Positions 26,429 through 35,130 of a DNA stretch of 64,000 nucleotides are shown in pieces. Made by a program: the position numbers and the translations under genes. This stretch comes from DAIDKA01 sp035487155 (GTDB lineage: Bacteria > Pseudomonadota > Gammaproteobacteria > Steroidobacterales > Steroidobacteraceae): contig DATHMK010000015.1 in assembly GCA_035487155.1 (NCBI GenBank), positions 1 to 64,000 of the forward strand. The letters run 5' to 3'. Under the pieces are notes generated by a model, which did not search any database, was not told the origin of the DNA, and saw only the letters and a program-made list of their open reading frames with translations. The stretch's first letter is position 1. Each line of letters starts with the position of its first letter.

Positions 26429-27861
26429 GACTGCGCGCCCGGCGCTTCAAGTTCCAACGCGGGCAGCTCCTGCTGGGCAAGGCCCTGAAGGTCTCCGGCA
26501 ACGCCGAGCAGCTCGGCCACCCCGCTCTGCAGCTGCTTTTCGCGTCGTGCCCAGCGCTGCTGGGTGACCGAACGCTCCGACTCCAGCTCCTCACGCATTT
26601 TCTGGAAGGCACCGTAGACGGCCTTGAGCTTGTGCGCGAACTGGGGCGAAGTCAGGTAGTCATAGACGGCTTCCATTTTCTCGCCCTTGCCGGCGGAAAT
26701 GAGTCGCTGCTTGTGCACATCAAGCAATCCGGCGCGCAGCACGGCGGCGAGCTGCATGGCGGCGGACCAGGTCGTCACCCAGACCTCATCGTGAAGCCCG
26801 AACAGCTGCCCCTCGCTCCAATCTTTCGGCACCGCGCTCCCCATGCTGACCAGAATCCCGATCTCTGCGCCGCTGCCGCGCATGTCCTCTTTCAGCTTGG
26901 CGATCCAGGCCGGACTCCAGTCCCTGGCGCGTTTGGATTCCCACAGCATGACGCCGGCCGCCTGACCGGAACGCGACATCACCCGGTGGATAACATCGCC
27001 TCCGCGCGCGCCTTTTTTCACTTCCTCGATCACGTCGAGCGCGAAGCTGCGCCGCAGACCATCCTCGATGGCAAGTTCCAGAACCTCGCCCTGCAGTTGC
27101 TGGGACCCCTGTTCCATCTTGCGCTGGGCTGCGGCCAGCTGCGCTACGGCGTCATCGAGCTTCTTTTGCAGCTCCGCCTTGTCCAGTTTCGATTTTTCCT
27201 GTTCCTGGGTTCGCACCGTCGATTCGCGTTCACTCAGCCTGGCATCAACCTGCTTCTGAACTTCAAGCGCCAGCGCATCCTTTTCGTCCCGCAGCCTCTG
27301 GCGCTCCTCGCGCAATGCAAGCTGCTCGTCGCGCAATTGCTTCAATTGCGCGTGACTCTCGGCCAAGCGCTGCTCGTAGTCACGACGCTCGGCAGCGACC
27401 AGCTCCACGACGCGGGTCGCGGCGGCTTCCTGCACCCGCGTCTCGATGCCCTGTTCACGCAAGGTGATGGCCGCTTCGCGCTGATCCAGCGCAGCCAGCT
27501 TGTTCTGGCTGGTTGCGAGCTGCTCCTTCAGCGCTTCCAGCTGCTGCATGGAGGACCGCTCGGTCACGGCGCGCATTTGCGCCAATGCCTGGGAATGCGC
27601 ATCGGCCTGGGTCTTGAGGATTGCCTGCAGATCCTCCACCCGGCGTTGCGCCGCCTTGGCCTGTTCCCCGGCGAGTTGCTGCGCACGCTTCTCGACCGCG
27701 GCGCGTTCCTGATCCTTCAGCTGCGCCAGGGCGCTGGCACTGGCGCTCTCGACAGCTTCCAGGGCCTGCCGGGCAAAGCCCTGCTCCAGCGAGTATTCCT
27801 GATCACAGGCCGGGCAGGTCACACGGGTATCGGGAGCCAGCAGCAGGGATTTGCTATTCAT
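26425..27861 (-). CDS. DUF2130 coiled-coil protein
   Basis: The 478-residue protein starts at ATG 27861. It has an N-terminal zinc-ribbon-like CPACDQEYSLEQGF (one CxxC seen), a very long charged coiled coil (about 25-270, Ala/Glu/Gln/Arg/Leu heptads) and the DUF2130 domain (about 285-450) with GARGGDVIHRV, GVMLWESKRARDWSPAWI and AVPKDWSEGQLFGLHDEVWV. The E-S-K-R context within a predicted alpha/beta core recalls PD-(D/E)xK nuclease-like folds, but activity is unproven. The gene is isolated and monocistronic. Confidence 0.88.
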   Translation of the reverse strand: MNSKSLLLAPDTRVTCPACDQEYSLEQGFARQALEAVESASASALAQLKDQERAAVEKRAQQLAGEQAKAAQRRVEDLQAILKTQADAHSQALAQMRAVTERSSMQQLEALKEQLATSQNKLAALDQREAAITLREQGIETRVQEAAATRVVELVAAERRDYEQRLAESHAQLKQLRDEQLALREERQRLRDEKDALALEVQKQVDARLSERESTVRTQEQEKSKLDKAELQKKLDDAVAQLAAAQRKMEQGSQQLQGEVLELAIEDGLRRSFALDVIEEVKKGARGGDVIHRVMSRSGQAAGVMLWESKRARDWSPAWIAKLKEDMRGSGAEIGILVSMGSAVPKDWSEGQLFGLHDEVWVTTWSAAMQLAAVLRAGLLDVHKQRLISAGKGEKMEAVYDYLTSPQFAHKLKAVYGAFQKMREELESERSVTQQRWARREKQLQSGVAELLGVAGDLQGLAQQELPALELEAPGAQS

Positions 27862-27976
27862 GTTAGGTCCGGCCCTCCCGCGATCCGCATATCGCGCTCC
27901 GGAGTATAAGGTCGCGGGCTCTAGAAAGGCGCACGGTGGAGTACACTGCCGGGGCGCGACACTTGAGGGGGTACCC

Positions 27977-29011
27977 ATGCTCTTTCCGACGACTCTGGTA
28001 GGCAGTTATCCGCAACCTGAATGGCTGATCGACCGCGCCAATCTCGCGGGACGCTTTCCGCCACGGGTGAGAATGCAGGCTCTGTGGCGTGTGCCGGCCG
28101 AATTCCTGGGTCAGGCCCAGGATGACGCCACCATCCTGGCGATCCGCGCCCAGGAGGAGGCCGGGATCGACATCATTTCCGACGGTGAGATCCGCCGCGA
28201 GAGCTATTCGAATCGCTTCGCCACGGCCCTTGAAGGGGTGGATCTGGAGAATCCGGGGACGGCACTGGACCGCTCGGGTCATCCCAATCCCGTGCCGCGC
28301 ATCGTCGGCAAGATTCGCCGTAGGCACGCGGTGCAGGTCGAGGACTTGAAATTTCTGCAGCGCCATACCACCCGGCGCGTGAAGATCACGGTGCCGGGTC
28401 CCTTTACGATGACCCAGCAGGCGCAGAACGATTTCTATACCCACGAGGAAGACGCCGCGATGGACTATGCGGCGGCCGTCAACCAGGAGATCAAGGATCT
28501 GTTCGCCGCCGGCGCGGATGTCGTTCAGATCGACGAGCCCTATCTGCAGGCGCGGCCGGAGAAGGCCCGGCAGTATGGGCTAAAGGCGCTCAACCGCGCC
28601 CTCGAGGGGGTAACCGGGACGACCACGGTACACATCTGCTTCGGCTACGCCGCCATCATTCACGCGCGTCCGAGCGGCTATTCGTTTCTGACCGAGCTTG
28701 CGGATTGCAGCTGCAAGCAGATCTCCATCGAAACGGCCCAGTCGAACCTTGATTGCTCGGTCCTGAAGACGCTGCCCGGCAAGTCCATCATGGTCGGTGC
28801 GATCGATCTGTCGGACATGAAGGTGGAGACTGCCGAGATTGTCGCCGCGCGCATCCGCCGGGCGCTCGAGCACATGCCGGCGGACAAGGTCATTGTCGCG
28901 CCGGACTGTGGCATGAAGTACCTGCCTCACGATGTTGCCTTCGGCAAGATGCAGGCCATGGTCGAGGGTGCGAGGATCCTGCGTCGCGAGTACATGGCCC
29001 CCGCCGCATGA
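27977..29011 (+). CDS. MetE C-terminal-like methyltransferase (UROD/MetE superfamily)
   Basis: The 344-residue TIM-barrel protein is related to the C-terminal half of cobalamin-independent methionine synthase: LVGSYPQPEWL at the N-terminus, QEEAGIDIISDGEIRR (about 60-75), VPGPFTM, QIDEPYL, THVHICFGY-like VHICFGYA (zinc His and Cys) and VIVAPDCGMKYLP (second Cys). The ATG at 27977 has GAGGGG upstream. Because the N-terminal MetE half is missing, it is more likely a core-MetE-type or related thiol/cobalamin methyltransferase than a folate-dependent enzyme. It is convergent with the O-methyltransferase gene. Confidence 0.88.
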   Translation: MLFPTTLVGSYPQPEWLIDRANLAGRFPPRVRMQALWRVPAEFLGQAQDDATILAIRAQEEAGIDIISDGEIRRESYSNRFATALEGVDLENPGTALDRSGHPNPVPRIVGKIRRRHAVQVEDLKFLQRHTTRRVKITVPGPFTMTQQAQNDFYTHEEDAAMDYAAAVNQEIKDLFAAGADVVQIDEPYLQARPEKARQYGLKALNRALEGVTGTTTVHICFGYAAIIHARPSGYSFLTELADCSCKQISIETAQSNLDCSVLKTLPGKSIMVGAIDLSDMKVETAEIVAARIRRALEHMPADKVIVAPDCGMKYLPHDVAFGKMQAMVEGARILRREYMAPAA

Positions 29012-29027
29012 TCCGCAGCGGCGGCCA

Positions 29028-29687
29028 TCAGGCGGTGCGCATCGTCAGCTCCACATCGCCCGCGAACGGCACCGACAGGTAGCCGTTCGCGCGCTCGCGC
29101 ACCCGCGCGAGATATTCCGGGCACCAGTCGGCATTGTCGGCAACGATCATGGCGCCGTTGCGCAAGTGCGGTTCGAGCAGTGCCAGCACCTTCAGATACA
29201 GCGGCTTGGCGCCATCGAGCAATACCAGGTCAATCTGCGGCAGGTCGCAGACGAGAGTCTGCAGCGCATCGCCCTCGCGAATCTCCACCAGGTCCTGAAG
29301 CTTCGCGGCCTGGAGATTCTCGCGTGCGTGGGCGATCTTGGAGGGTTCGAACTCCGTGGTGATGACACGGCCGCCGCCGTTGTCCTTGAGCGCCGCCGCA
29401 ATATGCAGCGTCGAGATGCCGAAGGAGGTGCCGAACTCGACGGCATTGCGCGCTGCCATGCTGCGCGCAAGCATGTACATCAAGTTACCGGTCTCCGGTG
29501 ATACCGCCAGGTGATAGTCCTTGTAGCGCGAATAGAAGGCCAGGTAATCGCCCGACTGCGCGCCGCGCGCGGCCGAATCAGCGGGTGAATTCGCACGTTC
29601 CTGGCGCATCCTGGCGCTGCTGGCCTCGGCGTCGGCGAACAGTCGTTGCAGCAGCGGCGCAAGCGGTGCGGTGGTCAGTGTGTTCAT
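29028..29687 (-). CDS. Class I SAM-dependent O-methyltransferase
   Basis: The 219-residue protein of the O-methyltransferase 3/CCoAMT-like group has the SAM motif AVEFGTSFGISTLHIAAAL (about 82-100), the acidic ribose contact TTEFEPSKI and the catalytic or metal region LVLLDGAKPLYLKVLALLE, then IVADNADW. The Asp and Asn of DGAK and DNADW match metal-site positions. The substrate is probably a small hydroxylated molecule, not inferable here. It is convergent with the MetE-like gene. Confidence 0.9.
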   Translation of the reverse strand: MNTLTTAPLAPLLQRLFADAEASSARMRQERANSPADSAARGAQSGDYLAFYSRYKDYHLAVSPETGNLMYMLARSMAARNAVEFGTSFGISTLHIAAALKDNGGGRVITTEFEPSKIAHARENLQAAKLQDLVEIREGDALQTLVCDLPQIDLVLLDGAKPLYLKVLALLEPHLRNGAMIVADNADWCPEYLARVRERANGYLSVPFAGDVELTMRTA

Positions 29688-29715
29688 GGTCTAGTCTCCT
29701 GTGGTCCTGGAATGC

Positions 29716-30621
29716 TCAGGCCCAGGGGGCCAATGTGCGCGCGAAGTCGATGAAGGCCCGCAGCGGAGCCGGCAGGTAACGACTGCGGGGAAAGTAGAGG
29801 AACGGCCCCGAAAAGCGTTGCCACCATGGTTCCAGCACCGCCTCCAGGGCGCCGCTGTCCAAATACGGTTGCAGCCAGCCTTCGAACAGATGAATGACTC
29901 CGGTGCCTGCGAGGGCGGCGTCGACGCTCAGTTCGGTCGCGGCGCCGACTCTGACGATCAGCGGTCCGCTGGGTTCGAGCTTCACGACTTCCCCTTCGCG
30001 TTCGAATTCCCAGGCCGTCATGGCACCGCTGGCAAAGCGGCCGCGCAGGCAGGCATGCTGGAGCAGATCACGTGGATGGGCGGGACGTCCATGGCGGTTG
30101 AGATAGTCCGGCGCTGCGGCGGTGGCGAAGCGCTGCACGCGCGGCCCGATGGGGATGGCGACCATGTCGTTCTCCAGTCGCTCCTCGTAACGTATGCCCG
30201 CATCGCACCCGGCTGCCAGGACGTCGACGAAGCTGTCCTCCGCAATCACCTCCAGGTGAATGTCCGGATAGGCGGCGAGAAAGGGCGGCACGATACGGGA
30301 CAGGACCAGGCGCGCCGCGCTGACCGGGACATTCAACCGCAAAGTGCCGGCCGGCCGATCACGGAAACCATTGACGACATCCAGTGCCGCCTCGATTTCC
30401 TTGAGCGCCGGATCAAGCCGCTCCAGCAGCCGCGCGCCCGCTTCGGTGGGCGCCACACTGCGCGTCGAGCGACTGAGCAATTGCACGCCCAGCCGCGCTT
30501 CAAGTCTGCGCACTGCCTCGCTTAAGCTTGAGGCACTGCCGCCCCTGCCCTTGGCCGCTTCACGAAAGCCCGCGGCGCGAGCGACCGCGGAGAAGGCCTT
30601 CAGGTCATCAAGGTCCGCCAT
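29716..30621 (-). CDS. LysR-family transcriptional regulator
   Basis: The 301-residue LysR-type regulator has an N-terminal winged HTH (LKAFSAVARAAGFREAAKGRGGSASSLSEAVRRLEARLG) and a type 2 periplasmic-binding effector domain from about residue 90 (GTLRLNVPVSAARLVLSRIVPPFLAAYPDIHLEV). It is divergent from the aldo/keto reductase at 30714 with a 92-base gap, the standard layout for a LysR regulator and its target. Confidence 0.93.
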   Translation of the reverse strand: MADLDDLKAFSAVARAAGFREAAKGRGGSASSLSEAVRRLEARLGVQLLSRSTRSVAPTEAGARLLERLDPALKEIEAALDVVNGFRDRPAGTLRLNVPVSAARLVLSRIVPPFLAAYPDIHLEVIAEDSFVDVLAAGCDAGIRYEERLENDMVAIPIGPRVQRFATAAAPDYLNRHGRPAHPRDLLQHACLRGRFASGAMTAWEFEREGEVVKLEPSGPLIVRVGAATELSVDAALAGTGVIHLFEGWLQPYLDSGALEAVLEPWWQRFSGPFLYFPRSRYLPAPLRAFIDFARTLAPWA

Positions 30622-30713
30622 TGTCCGAATTTACATACAACCTGTACGGATTATGCTGGATTATCGCACGCCTGAAGGGTGTGTACAGTCGTTCCGCCTT
30701 CAGGAGACGCACT

Positions 30714-31592
30714 ATGGTTCAAAGTAACGGCGGAACATTCAAGCTCGGCGGTCACCGGGTGCAGCGCATCGGCTATGGCGCCATGCAGCTGGCGGGTCCG
30801 GGAGTCTTTGGGCCACCCAAGGATCACCAGGCAGCCCTTGCCGTGCTGCGTGCAGCGGTGGCGAGCGGTGTCGATCATATCGATACCAGCGATTTCTATG
30901 GTCCCCACATCACCAACCAGCTGATCCGCGAAGCCCTTCATCCCTACCCGAAGGATCTGCTCATCGTCACCAAGATCAGCGCGCGGCGCGGTGCGGACGG
31001 CTCATGGCTGCCGGCGTTTTCGCGCCCGGAACTGATCCAGGCAGTGCACGACAATCTTCGGAATCTGGGACTTGATGTGCTCGAGGTGGTGAACCTGCGC
31101 AGCATGTTCGGGATCCACGGCCCCGCCGAAGGGTCAATCGAGGCGCCCCTCACGGTGCTCGCCGAACTGCAGCAGCAGGGGCTGATCCGTCACATCGGGC
31201 TGAGCAATGTCACGCCCGCGCAGATTGCCGAGGGCCAGCGGCTTTGCGAGATCGTCTGTGTGCAGAATCTGTATAACCTGGCCAACCGGGCCGACGATGC
31301 CCTGATCGAGTCCCTCGGTCGCGGTGGCATTGCCTATGTGCCGTTCTTCCCGCTCGGGGGCTTCACCCCGCTGCAGTCCACCCGGCTCGATGCAGTCGCG
31401 AAGCAGCTGGCTGCAACGCCGATGCAGGTGGCGCTGGCGTGGCTGCTGCAGCGGGCACCGAACATTCTGCTCATACCCGGGACCTCCTCGGTCGGACACC
31501 TGCGCGAGAATCTCGCCGTTGCCAAACTGAAGCTGCCGCCCGAGGCCGTGGCGGTATTGGATCAGATCGGGGGCGGCCCCTGCGAACGCTAG
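30714..31592 (+). CDS. Aldo/keto reductase family oxidoreductase
   Basis: The 292-residue TIM-barrel NAD(P)H-dependent reductase carries AKR landmarks: RIGYGAMQLAG, VDHIDTSDFYGPH (catalytic Asp and Tyr), LLIVTKIS (Lys), RHIGLSNV and a late cofactor site ILLIPGTSSVGHLREN. ATG 30714 is chosen because AGGAG lies 8 bases upstream. It is divergent from a LysR regulator that probably controls it. A direct repeat GGATTAT at 30648-30654 and 30658-30664, one helical turn apart, lies in the shared promoter. Confidence 0.93.
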   Translation: MVQSNGGTFKLGGHRVQRIGYGAMQLAGPGVFGPPKDHQAALAVLRAAVASGVDHIDTSDFYGPHITNQLIREALHPYPKDLLIVTKISARRGADGSWLPAFSRPELIQAVHDNLRNLGLDVLEVVNLRSMFGIHGPAEGSIEAPLTVLAELQQQGLIRHIGLSNVTPAQIAEGQRLCEIVCVQNLYNLANRADDALIESLGRGGIAYVPFFPLGGFTPLQSTRLDAVAKQLAATPMQVALAWLLQRAPNILLIPGTSSVGHLRENLAVAKLKLPPEAVAVLDQIGGGPCER

Positions 31593-31612
31593 TCGACGTC
31601 GCGGGCTCTGGA

Positions 31613-32302
31613 TCAGGGGCGCCCGCCGGGTGCCTGTGGTGTCGAGCGGGCGATGCAGCGGGTGATCACCGCGACGATTGGCGGCAGCACAAAACACCAC
31701 ATGTGCAGGGTGTGGAACAACAACGCCGCCAGCGCCGCGCCCAGCGCGAAACTCGCAATGGCTCTGCTCAACCGACCCATACGCTGTCGCGTCGCCGCGC
31801 GCTGCTCGGGCGCCAGGCCGTGCAGCGAATCGGCGATGTCGATCATCAGTTGCGTGGTGGTGCCGGTCATGAGAGTGGTCGGAGGTTCGGTGCCCAGATG
31901 CAGGCGGTGCGCAGCGTTCTGAATCGCCATGGCCGCCACGAAGGTCATGCCGGTGAGGAGTGCGGCCGGGCTGTCGCCATTGGGAAAGGGTCCGAGCCCA
32001 ATGGCCAGGGCGGCGCCGATGATCAGCAGCACCAGCTTCAAGGTCAGCATGGAACGCAGCTGCGGCCACTTGCCTGCGGTAGCGCCGTAGCTCACCCAGC
32101 GGGTGAGGATGATGACTCCGCAGAACACGGGCAGCGCCAGCAGCTTGCTGAGGATTCCGGTCGTGCCCATGACCAGCGCCGCGCCCAGCGTCACGAAGTT
32201 CCCGGTCACATGGGCCGTGAACAATCCCTGAAGCGCAAGAAAGCCGGCGGTGTCGAGGTACCCGCCGTTAAAGCTCAGTAGAACCGGAATGGTGAGTTTC
32301 AC
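31613..32302 (-). CDS. YoaK/DUF1275 family membrane protein
   Basis: The 229-residue membrane protein opens with the family motif FNGGYLDTAGFLALQGLFTAHVTGNFV (about 10-36), contains NAAHRLHLG and TTLMTGTTTQLMID, and has six predicted helices. DUF1275 proteins are conserved but of uncertain function, possibly transport. It is convergent with the aldo/keto reductase. Confidence 0.9.
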   Translation of the reverse strand: MKLTIPVLLSFNGGYLDTAGFLALQGLFTAHVTGNFVTLGAALVMGTTGILSKLLALPVFCGVIILTRWVSYGATAGKWPQLRSMLTLKLVLLIIGAALAIGLGPFPNGDSPAALLTGMTFVAAMAIQNAAHRLHLGTEPPTTLMTGTTTQLMIDIADSLHGLAPEQRAATRQRMGRLSRAIASFALGAALAALLFHTLHMWCFVLPPIVAVITRCIARSTPQAPGGRP

Positions 32303-32335
32303 TCACCTACGGTACTCCGCCGCGCTGCAGACTCG

Positions 32336-33166
32336 CTAGCCGGCCCGTCGCATCGGCGCGTGGTCGGCTTCGTCGGTCCAGACCTTGAACAGCTGCAAAC
32401 AGGCTGGGCCGAAGGCCGTGCTGATCGCGACATCCCCGGCATCGCGACCGCGTGCGATGAGGATGCGGCCGATCCGCCGCTCATTATTGCGCGGGTCGAA
32501 CAGGTGCCATTGGTCCCCCAGGTACACTTCCATGCAGCCGGCGAAATCCATGGGGGATTCGGCGGCGGGGACGCCGATGTCGCCCAGATACCCGGTGCAG
32601 TAACGCGCCGGAATGTTCAGGCAGCGGCACAGGGCAATGGCCAGGTGCGCAAAGTCGCGGCATACGCCCTGGCGCTCGAAGTAGGTTTCCGATGCCGTGC
32701 GCGTCGAGCGGGCATAGCGGTAGTGAAAGTCGATGTGCTTGTGGACGAAGTCGCAGATGGCCTGCACCCGATTCCAACCCGGCGGCACATGCCCGAACAG
32801 ACGCCAGGCTTCCGCCATCAGCACTTCCGTATCGCAATAGCGGCTGCTCAGCAGGAACTGCAGTACCTCACTTGGCAGCTCGCGCACCGGGTGTTCCTGC
32901 GCCGCCATGGCGATCGGCTCAATGGCCCCCGAATCCTCGATCAGCGCATCGGCGCTGATGCTGGTGGGCCCGCTGGGCAGTTCCAGTCGGGTGCAGCTAT
33001 TGCCGAAATCATCGATGTAGACCTGCAGCGGCACATTGCGGCTCAGCTGCATTTTGTCGGCCACCACATAGGTCTGGCCACGACTGAGCTGGGTACTGAG
33101 CATCAGGATCATGTGGGTCGGCACGGGGGTCGAGTAGAGCAGCTCGTAGCCGAATCGGATATGCAT
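32336..33166 (-). CDS. Transglutaminase-like cysteine protease family protein
   Basis: I start at ATG 33166 (MHIRFGYELLY), where the beta-rich bacterial transglutaminase N-terminal domain begins. The 276-residue protein has the core motif ERQGVCRDFAHLAIALCRCLNIPARYCTGYL with nucleophile Cys169, and the Asp region LGDQWHLFDPRNNERRIGRILIARGRDA. The position where classical members have the catalytic His (HAW) reads DFAGCMEVY, so the canonical His is absent, and catalytic competence is unclear. It is 33 bases from the DUF1275 gene on the same strand. Confidence 0.87.
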   Translation of the reverse strand: MHIRFGYELLYSTPVPTHMILMLSTQLSRGQTYVVADKMQLSRNVPLQVYIDDFGNSCTRLELPSGPTSISADALIEDSGAIEPIAMAAQEHPVRELPSEVLQFLLSSRYCDTEVLMAEAWRLFGHVPPGWNRVQAICDFVHKHIDFHYRYARSTRTASETYFERQGVCRDFAHLAIALCRCLNIPARYCTGYLGDIGVPAAESPMDFAGCMEVYLGDQWHLFDPRNNERRIGRILIARGRDAGDVAISTAFGPACLQLFKVWTDEADHAPMRRAG

Positions 33167-33293
33167 CGTGGGCGTACCTTGGTTTGCGGTGCAAAATAAC
33201 AATGGTGGCGAGCGTCGGGCCATGAGCCGTAAGGCCTCGGTGGCCTAGGACAATTCCTACCCGGGCGCACGGCCCCGCCCGGTTGAGCGATGC

Positions 33294-33321
33294 GACCGGG
33301 GCGCGCAGCGCCGCCCCGGTC
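33294..33321. terminator. Strong GC hairpin downstream of the Gln/Gly-rich ORF
   Basis: GACCGGGGCG (33294-33303), an 8-base loop, and CGCCCCGGTC (33312-33321) form a perfect 10-bp stem about 16 bases beyond the stop of the minus-strand ORF ending at 33334. There is no clear T-run on either strand, so it may be a Rho-assisted or attenuating 3' structure rather than an intrinsic terminator. Confidence 0.45.
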
Positions 33322-33333
33322 CTGTCGGTCGAG

Positions 33334-33645
33334 TTACTTGCCGCTGCGTGAGGGGTCGTTACCCTTCTGGCCGCCCTGATGACCTGGATTGCCCTGGCTG
33401 CCCTGCTGGCCGCCCGGCTGGGCACGGTCCGGTTGCATTCCCTGCTGCTGCCCGCCTTGGGGCGTGCCCGCGCCGTGTTGGGTACCGGGCTTGCGATTGT
33501 TGGGATCGGATCGGTCCCGCGACGGGTCCGGACGCTCACCCGCTCGGGATGAGTTGGTGTGGGCATCATCCTGGGCCTGCTGCGGCTGCTGTTGGCCACC
33601 CTTGGGTGACTTGGGATCGTTGGGGTTCTGGCTCTGATTGCTCAT
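33334..33645 (-). CDS. Low-complexity hydrophilic protein rich in Gln, Gly, Asn and Pro
   Basis: The 103-residue frame starting at ATG 33645 (GAGGA upstream) encodes a protein almost without hydrophobic residues: repeats of GGQQQ, PGGQQG, HQGGQKG and many Ser/Asp/Arg/Pro. It looks intrinsically disordered, similar in composition to KGG or hydrophilin-type stress proteins, though no canonical KGG motif is seen. It sits near DUF4142, small-membrane and transglutaminase genes. Function unknown. Confidence 0.6.
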   Translation of the reverse strand: MSNQSQNPNDPKSPKGGQQQPQQAQDDAHTNSSRAGERPDPSRDRSDPNNRKPGTQHGAGTPQGGQQQGMQPDRAQPGGQQGSQGNPGHQGGQKGNDPSRSGK

Positions 33646-33756
33646 GGATCTCATCCTCGGTTGGTTGCACTTCGAGCCTGAACACTGTCCCAGTTGGCCG
33701 TGGTGTACCGCAGCAGAAGGGGGTGGCACGTAGGGTAGGAGTTGACCGTCAGACGC

Positions 33757-34257
33757 CTATTTGGTGGTCACGCCCTCTGCGGCCGCGATGGTGTTGATCG
33801 CCTTGAGATGCCCTTGAACGGTCGGCAGCACGGATTTGGCGAAGTCCTTCGCATCCGAATCCTGACCGGTGGCGATTTCCTTGCGCAGCAACCGCAGCGC
33901 CGCCCGATGTGCGCTGACCTGATCCTTGATGTACGCCTTGTCGAAGGTGTCGCCAGACTCCAGCTTCAACTTCGCATGCGTTGCCATCTCGGTGACGCTG
34001 GCGCTGGTGGGCAAGCTGATGCCCTTGGTACCGGCCAGGGCCGAGAGCTTGTCATTCGCCGCCGAGTGATCCTTGATCATCATCGCGGCGAAGTCCTTGA
34101 GTTTCGGATCCGTCGCACTCTGTGTGGCAAGCGTGGCATCGCTGACCTCGGCGAGTCCCGCTTCGGCGATGTTCTTGTAGAAGCTGCTGTCCGGGTTGTC
34201 GGCAGCATAGGCAACCAATGGCAGCGCACAGGCGAGGATCAATACGTGGCGTTTCAT
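33757..34257 (-). CDS. DUF4142 ferritin-like periplasmic protein
   Basis: The 166-residue secreted protein has a signal peptide (MKRHVLILACALPLVAYA, cleavage near residue 18) and a four-helix DUF4142 domain: FYKNIAEAGLAEVSDATLATQSATDPKLKDFAAMMIKDHSAANDKL, then TFDKAYIKDQVSAHRAAL, then LPTVQGHLKAINTI. Conserved His residues in KDHS, SAHR and GHL are where such domains might bind metal. Its ribosome site (AAGGGAA) is buried in a hairpin at 34260-34286, so translation may be regulated by RNA structure. Confidence 0.9.
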   Translation of the reverse strand: MKRHVLILACALPLVAYAADNPDSSFYKNIAEAGLAEVSDATLATQSATDPKLKDFAAMMIKDHSAANDKLSALAGTKGISLPTSASVTEMATHAKLKLESGDTFDKAYIKDQVSAHRAALRLLRKEIATGQDSDAKDFAKSVLPTVQGHLKAINTIAAAEGVTTK

Positions 34258-34259
34258 GA

Positions 34260-34286
34260 GCGTTCCCTTACGGTAAATGGGAACGC
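34260..34286 (-). promoter_or_regulatory. Leader hairpin sequestering the ribosome site of the DUF4142 gene
   Basis: GCGTTCCC (34260-34267) and GGGAACGC (34279-34286) are perfect 8-bp arms with an 11-base loop that itself can pair TTAC with GTAA. On the minus-strand mRNA, the 3' arm contains AGGGAA and ends 2 bases before the AUG at 34257. The hairpin therefore covers the Shine-Dalgarno sequence, as in an RNA thermometer or a protein-controlled leader. Confidence 0.6.
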
Positions 34287-34430
34287 AGTATCAGGATTTA
34301 CGATGAGGTACGAACCCGGTGAGCGGGCCGTCCGGACGTCAGCGCGCTCCCACGGTCAGGGCAGCGGCGCAGTCCATGGCAAAGGTACGAAGATGCCCTT
34401 GAGGGCCCCCAGCTGATGGCGACCGAAATC

Positions 34431-34652
34431 TCAGTCCTTCCTGCCCCCCACTGCCAGCAGCACACCGCCCAGCACGATTCCGCCTATGCCCGCCCACATC
34501 GGTACATTGATGGTGTGCTTCTCCTCGGCATTGATTGAGATCGGGCCCACCTTCGCCACCGTTTTGTCCTGGGTATAGCTGAAACCGCCGTAGGCAAGGC
34601 CCAGAACGCCCCCGATGATCAGCAGCGCCGCAATCAATTTGACTGGATTCAT
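34431..34652 (-). CDS. Small two-helix membrane protein (DUF3185-like)
   Basis: The 73-residue protein starts at ATG 34652. It has an N-terminal helix (LIAALLIIGGVLGLAYGGF), a polar beta-type stretch (YTQDKTVAKVGPISINAEEKHTINVP) and a second helix (MWAGIGGIVLGGVLLAVGG) ending in RKD. The length and layout fit small DUF3185-type proteins. Function unknown; an envelope or stress role is suggested only by neighbours. Confidence 0.7.
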   Translation of the reverse strand: MNPVKLIAALLIIGGVLGLAYGGFSYTQDKTVAKVGPISINAEEKHTINVPMWAGIGGIVLGGVLLAVGGRKD

Positions 34653-34741
34653 GTGGATGTCCCCGCTCAGACGGCCAGTTGCGAGCGCGGGATGCGCTCC
34701 GATTCCACAATAGCAAAACTGCGCTCGAGCGCCGGCGCCAC

Positions 34742-34975
34742 TCAGGTGATATGAACCCGATTGAGTCTGTGGCAGGCCGGGCATCTGACCAAGACCTTCA
34801 GTTCGAGCTCAAACCATGAACGACCGCAGTCACAGCGCATTCTGAACAGGTGCTGCGCGGTCGCCGAGCTGAGCTCCTCCTCCTGAACCAGGATGCCATC
34901 GGATTCGCGCGGCGTGGGCGGCAGATGTGAGCGTAGCGAGCGGACGTTGCCGGGTCGCGCATTCGTTTGTTTCAT
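34742..34975 (-). CDS. Small putative zinc-ribbon protein
   Basis: The 77-residue frame has a GAGGT site upstream of its ATG at 34975. It encodes four cysteines arranged as RCDCGRSWF and VRCPACHRLNRVHIT, which could bind one zinc ion. The N-terminal half is basic and disordered. No family recognised. It lies between the small membrane protein and the gyrB 3' end, on the same strand as both. Confidence 0.55.
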   Translation of the reverse strand: MKQTNARPGNVRSLRSHLPPTPRESDGILVQEEELSSATAQHLFRMRCDCGRSWFELELKVLVRCPACHRLNRVHIT

Positions 34976-35130
34976 GCCGCACCTCGATCTCGAGTGGTTT
35001 GCATGGAAACCTCCCCTTCTTCTTGTTCTGAAGGGAAATTTACGGCGCCGCCTGCGTTATGTCAATCACGGCGGCTTACGGCCGATGCGGCAGCGCAGGA
35101 CGGTCGGCAACGCTGCACTGCAGCGCGAGT

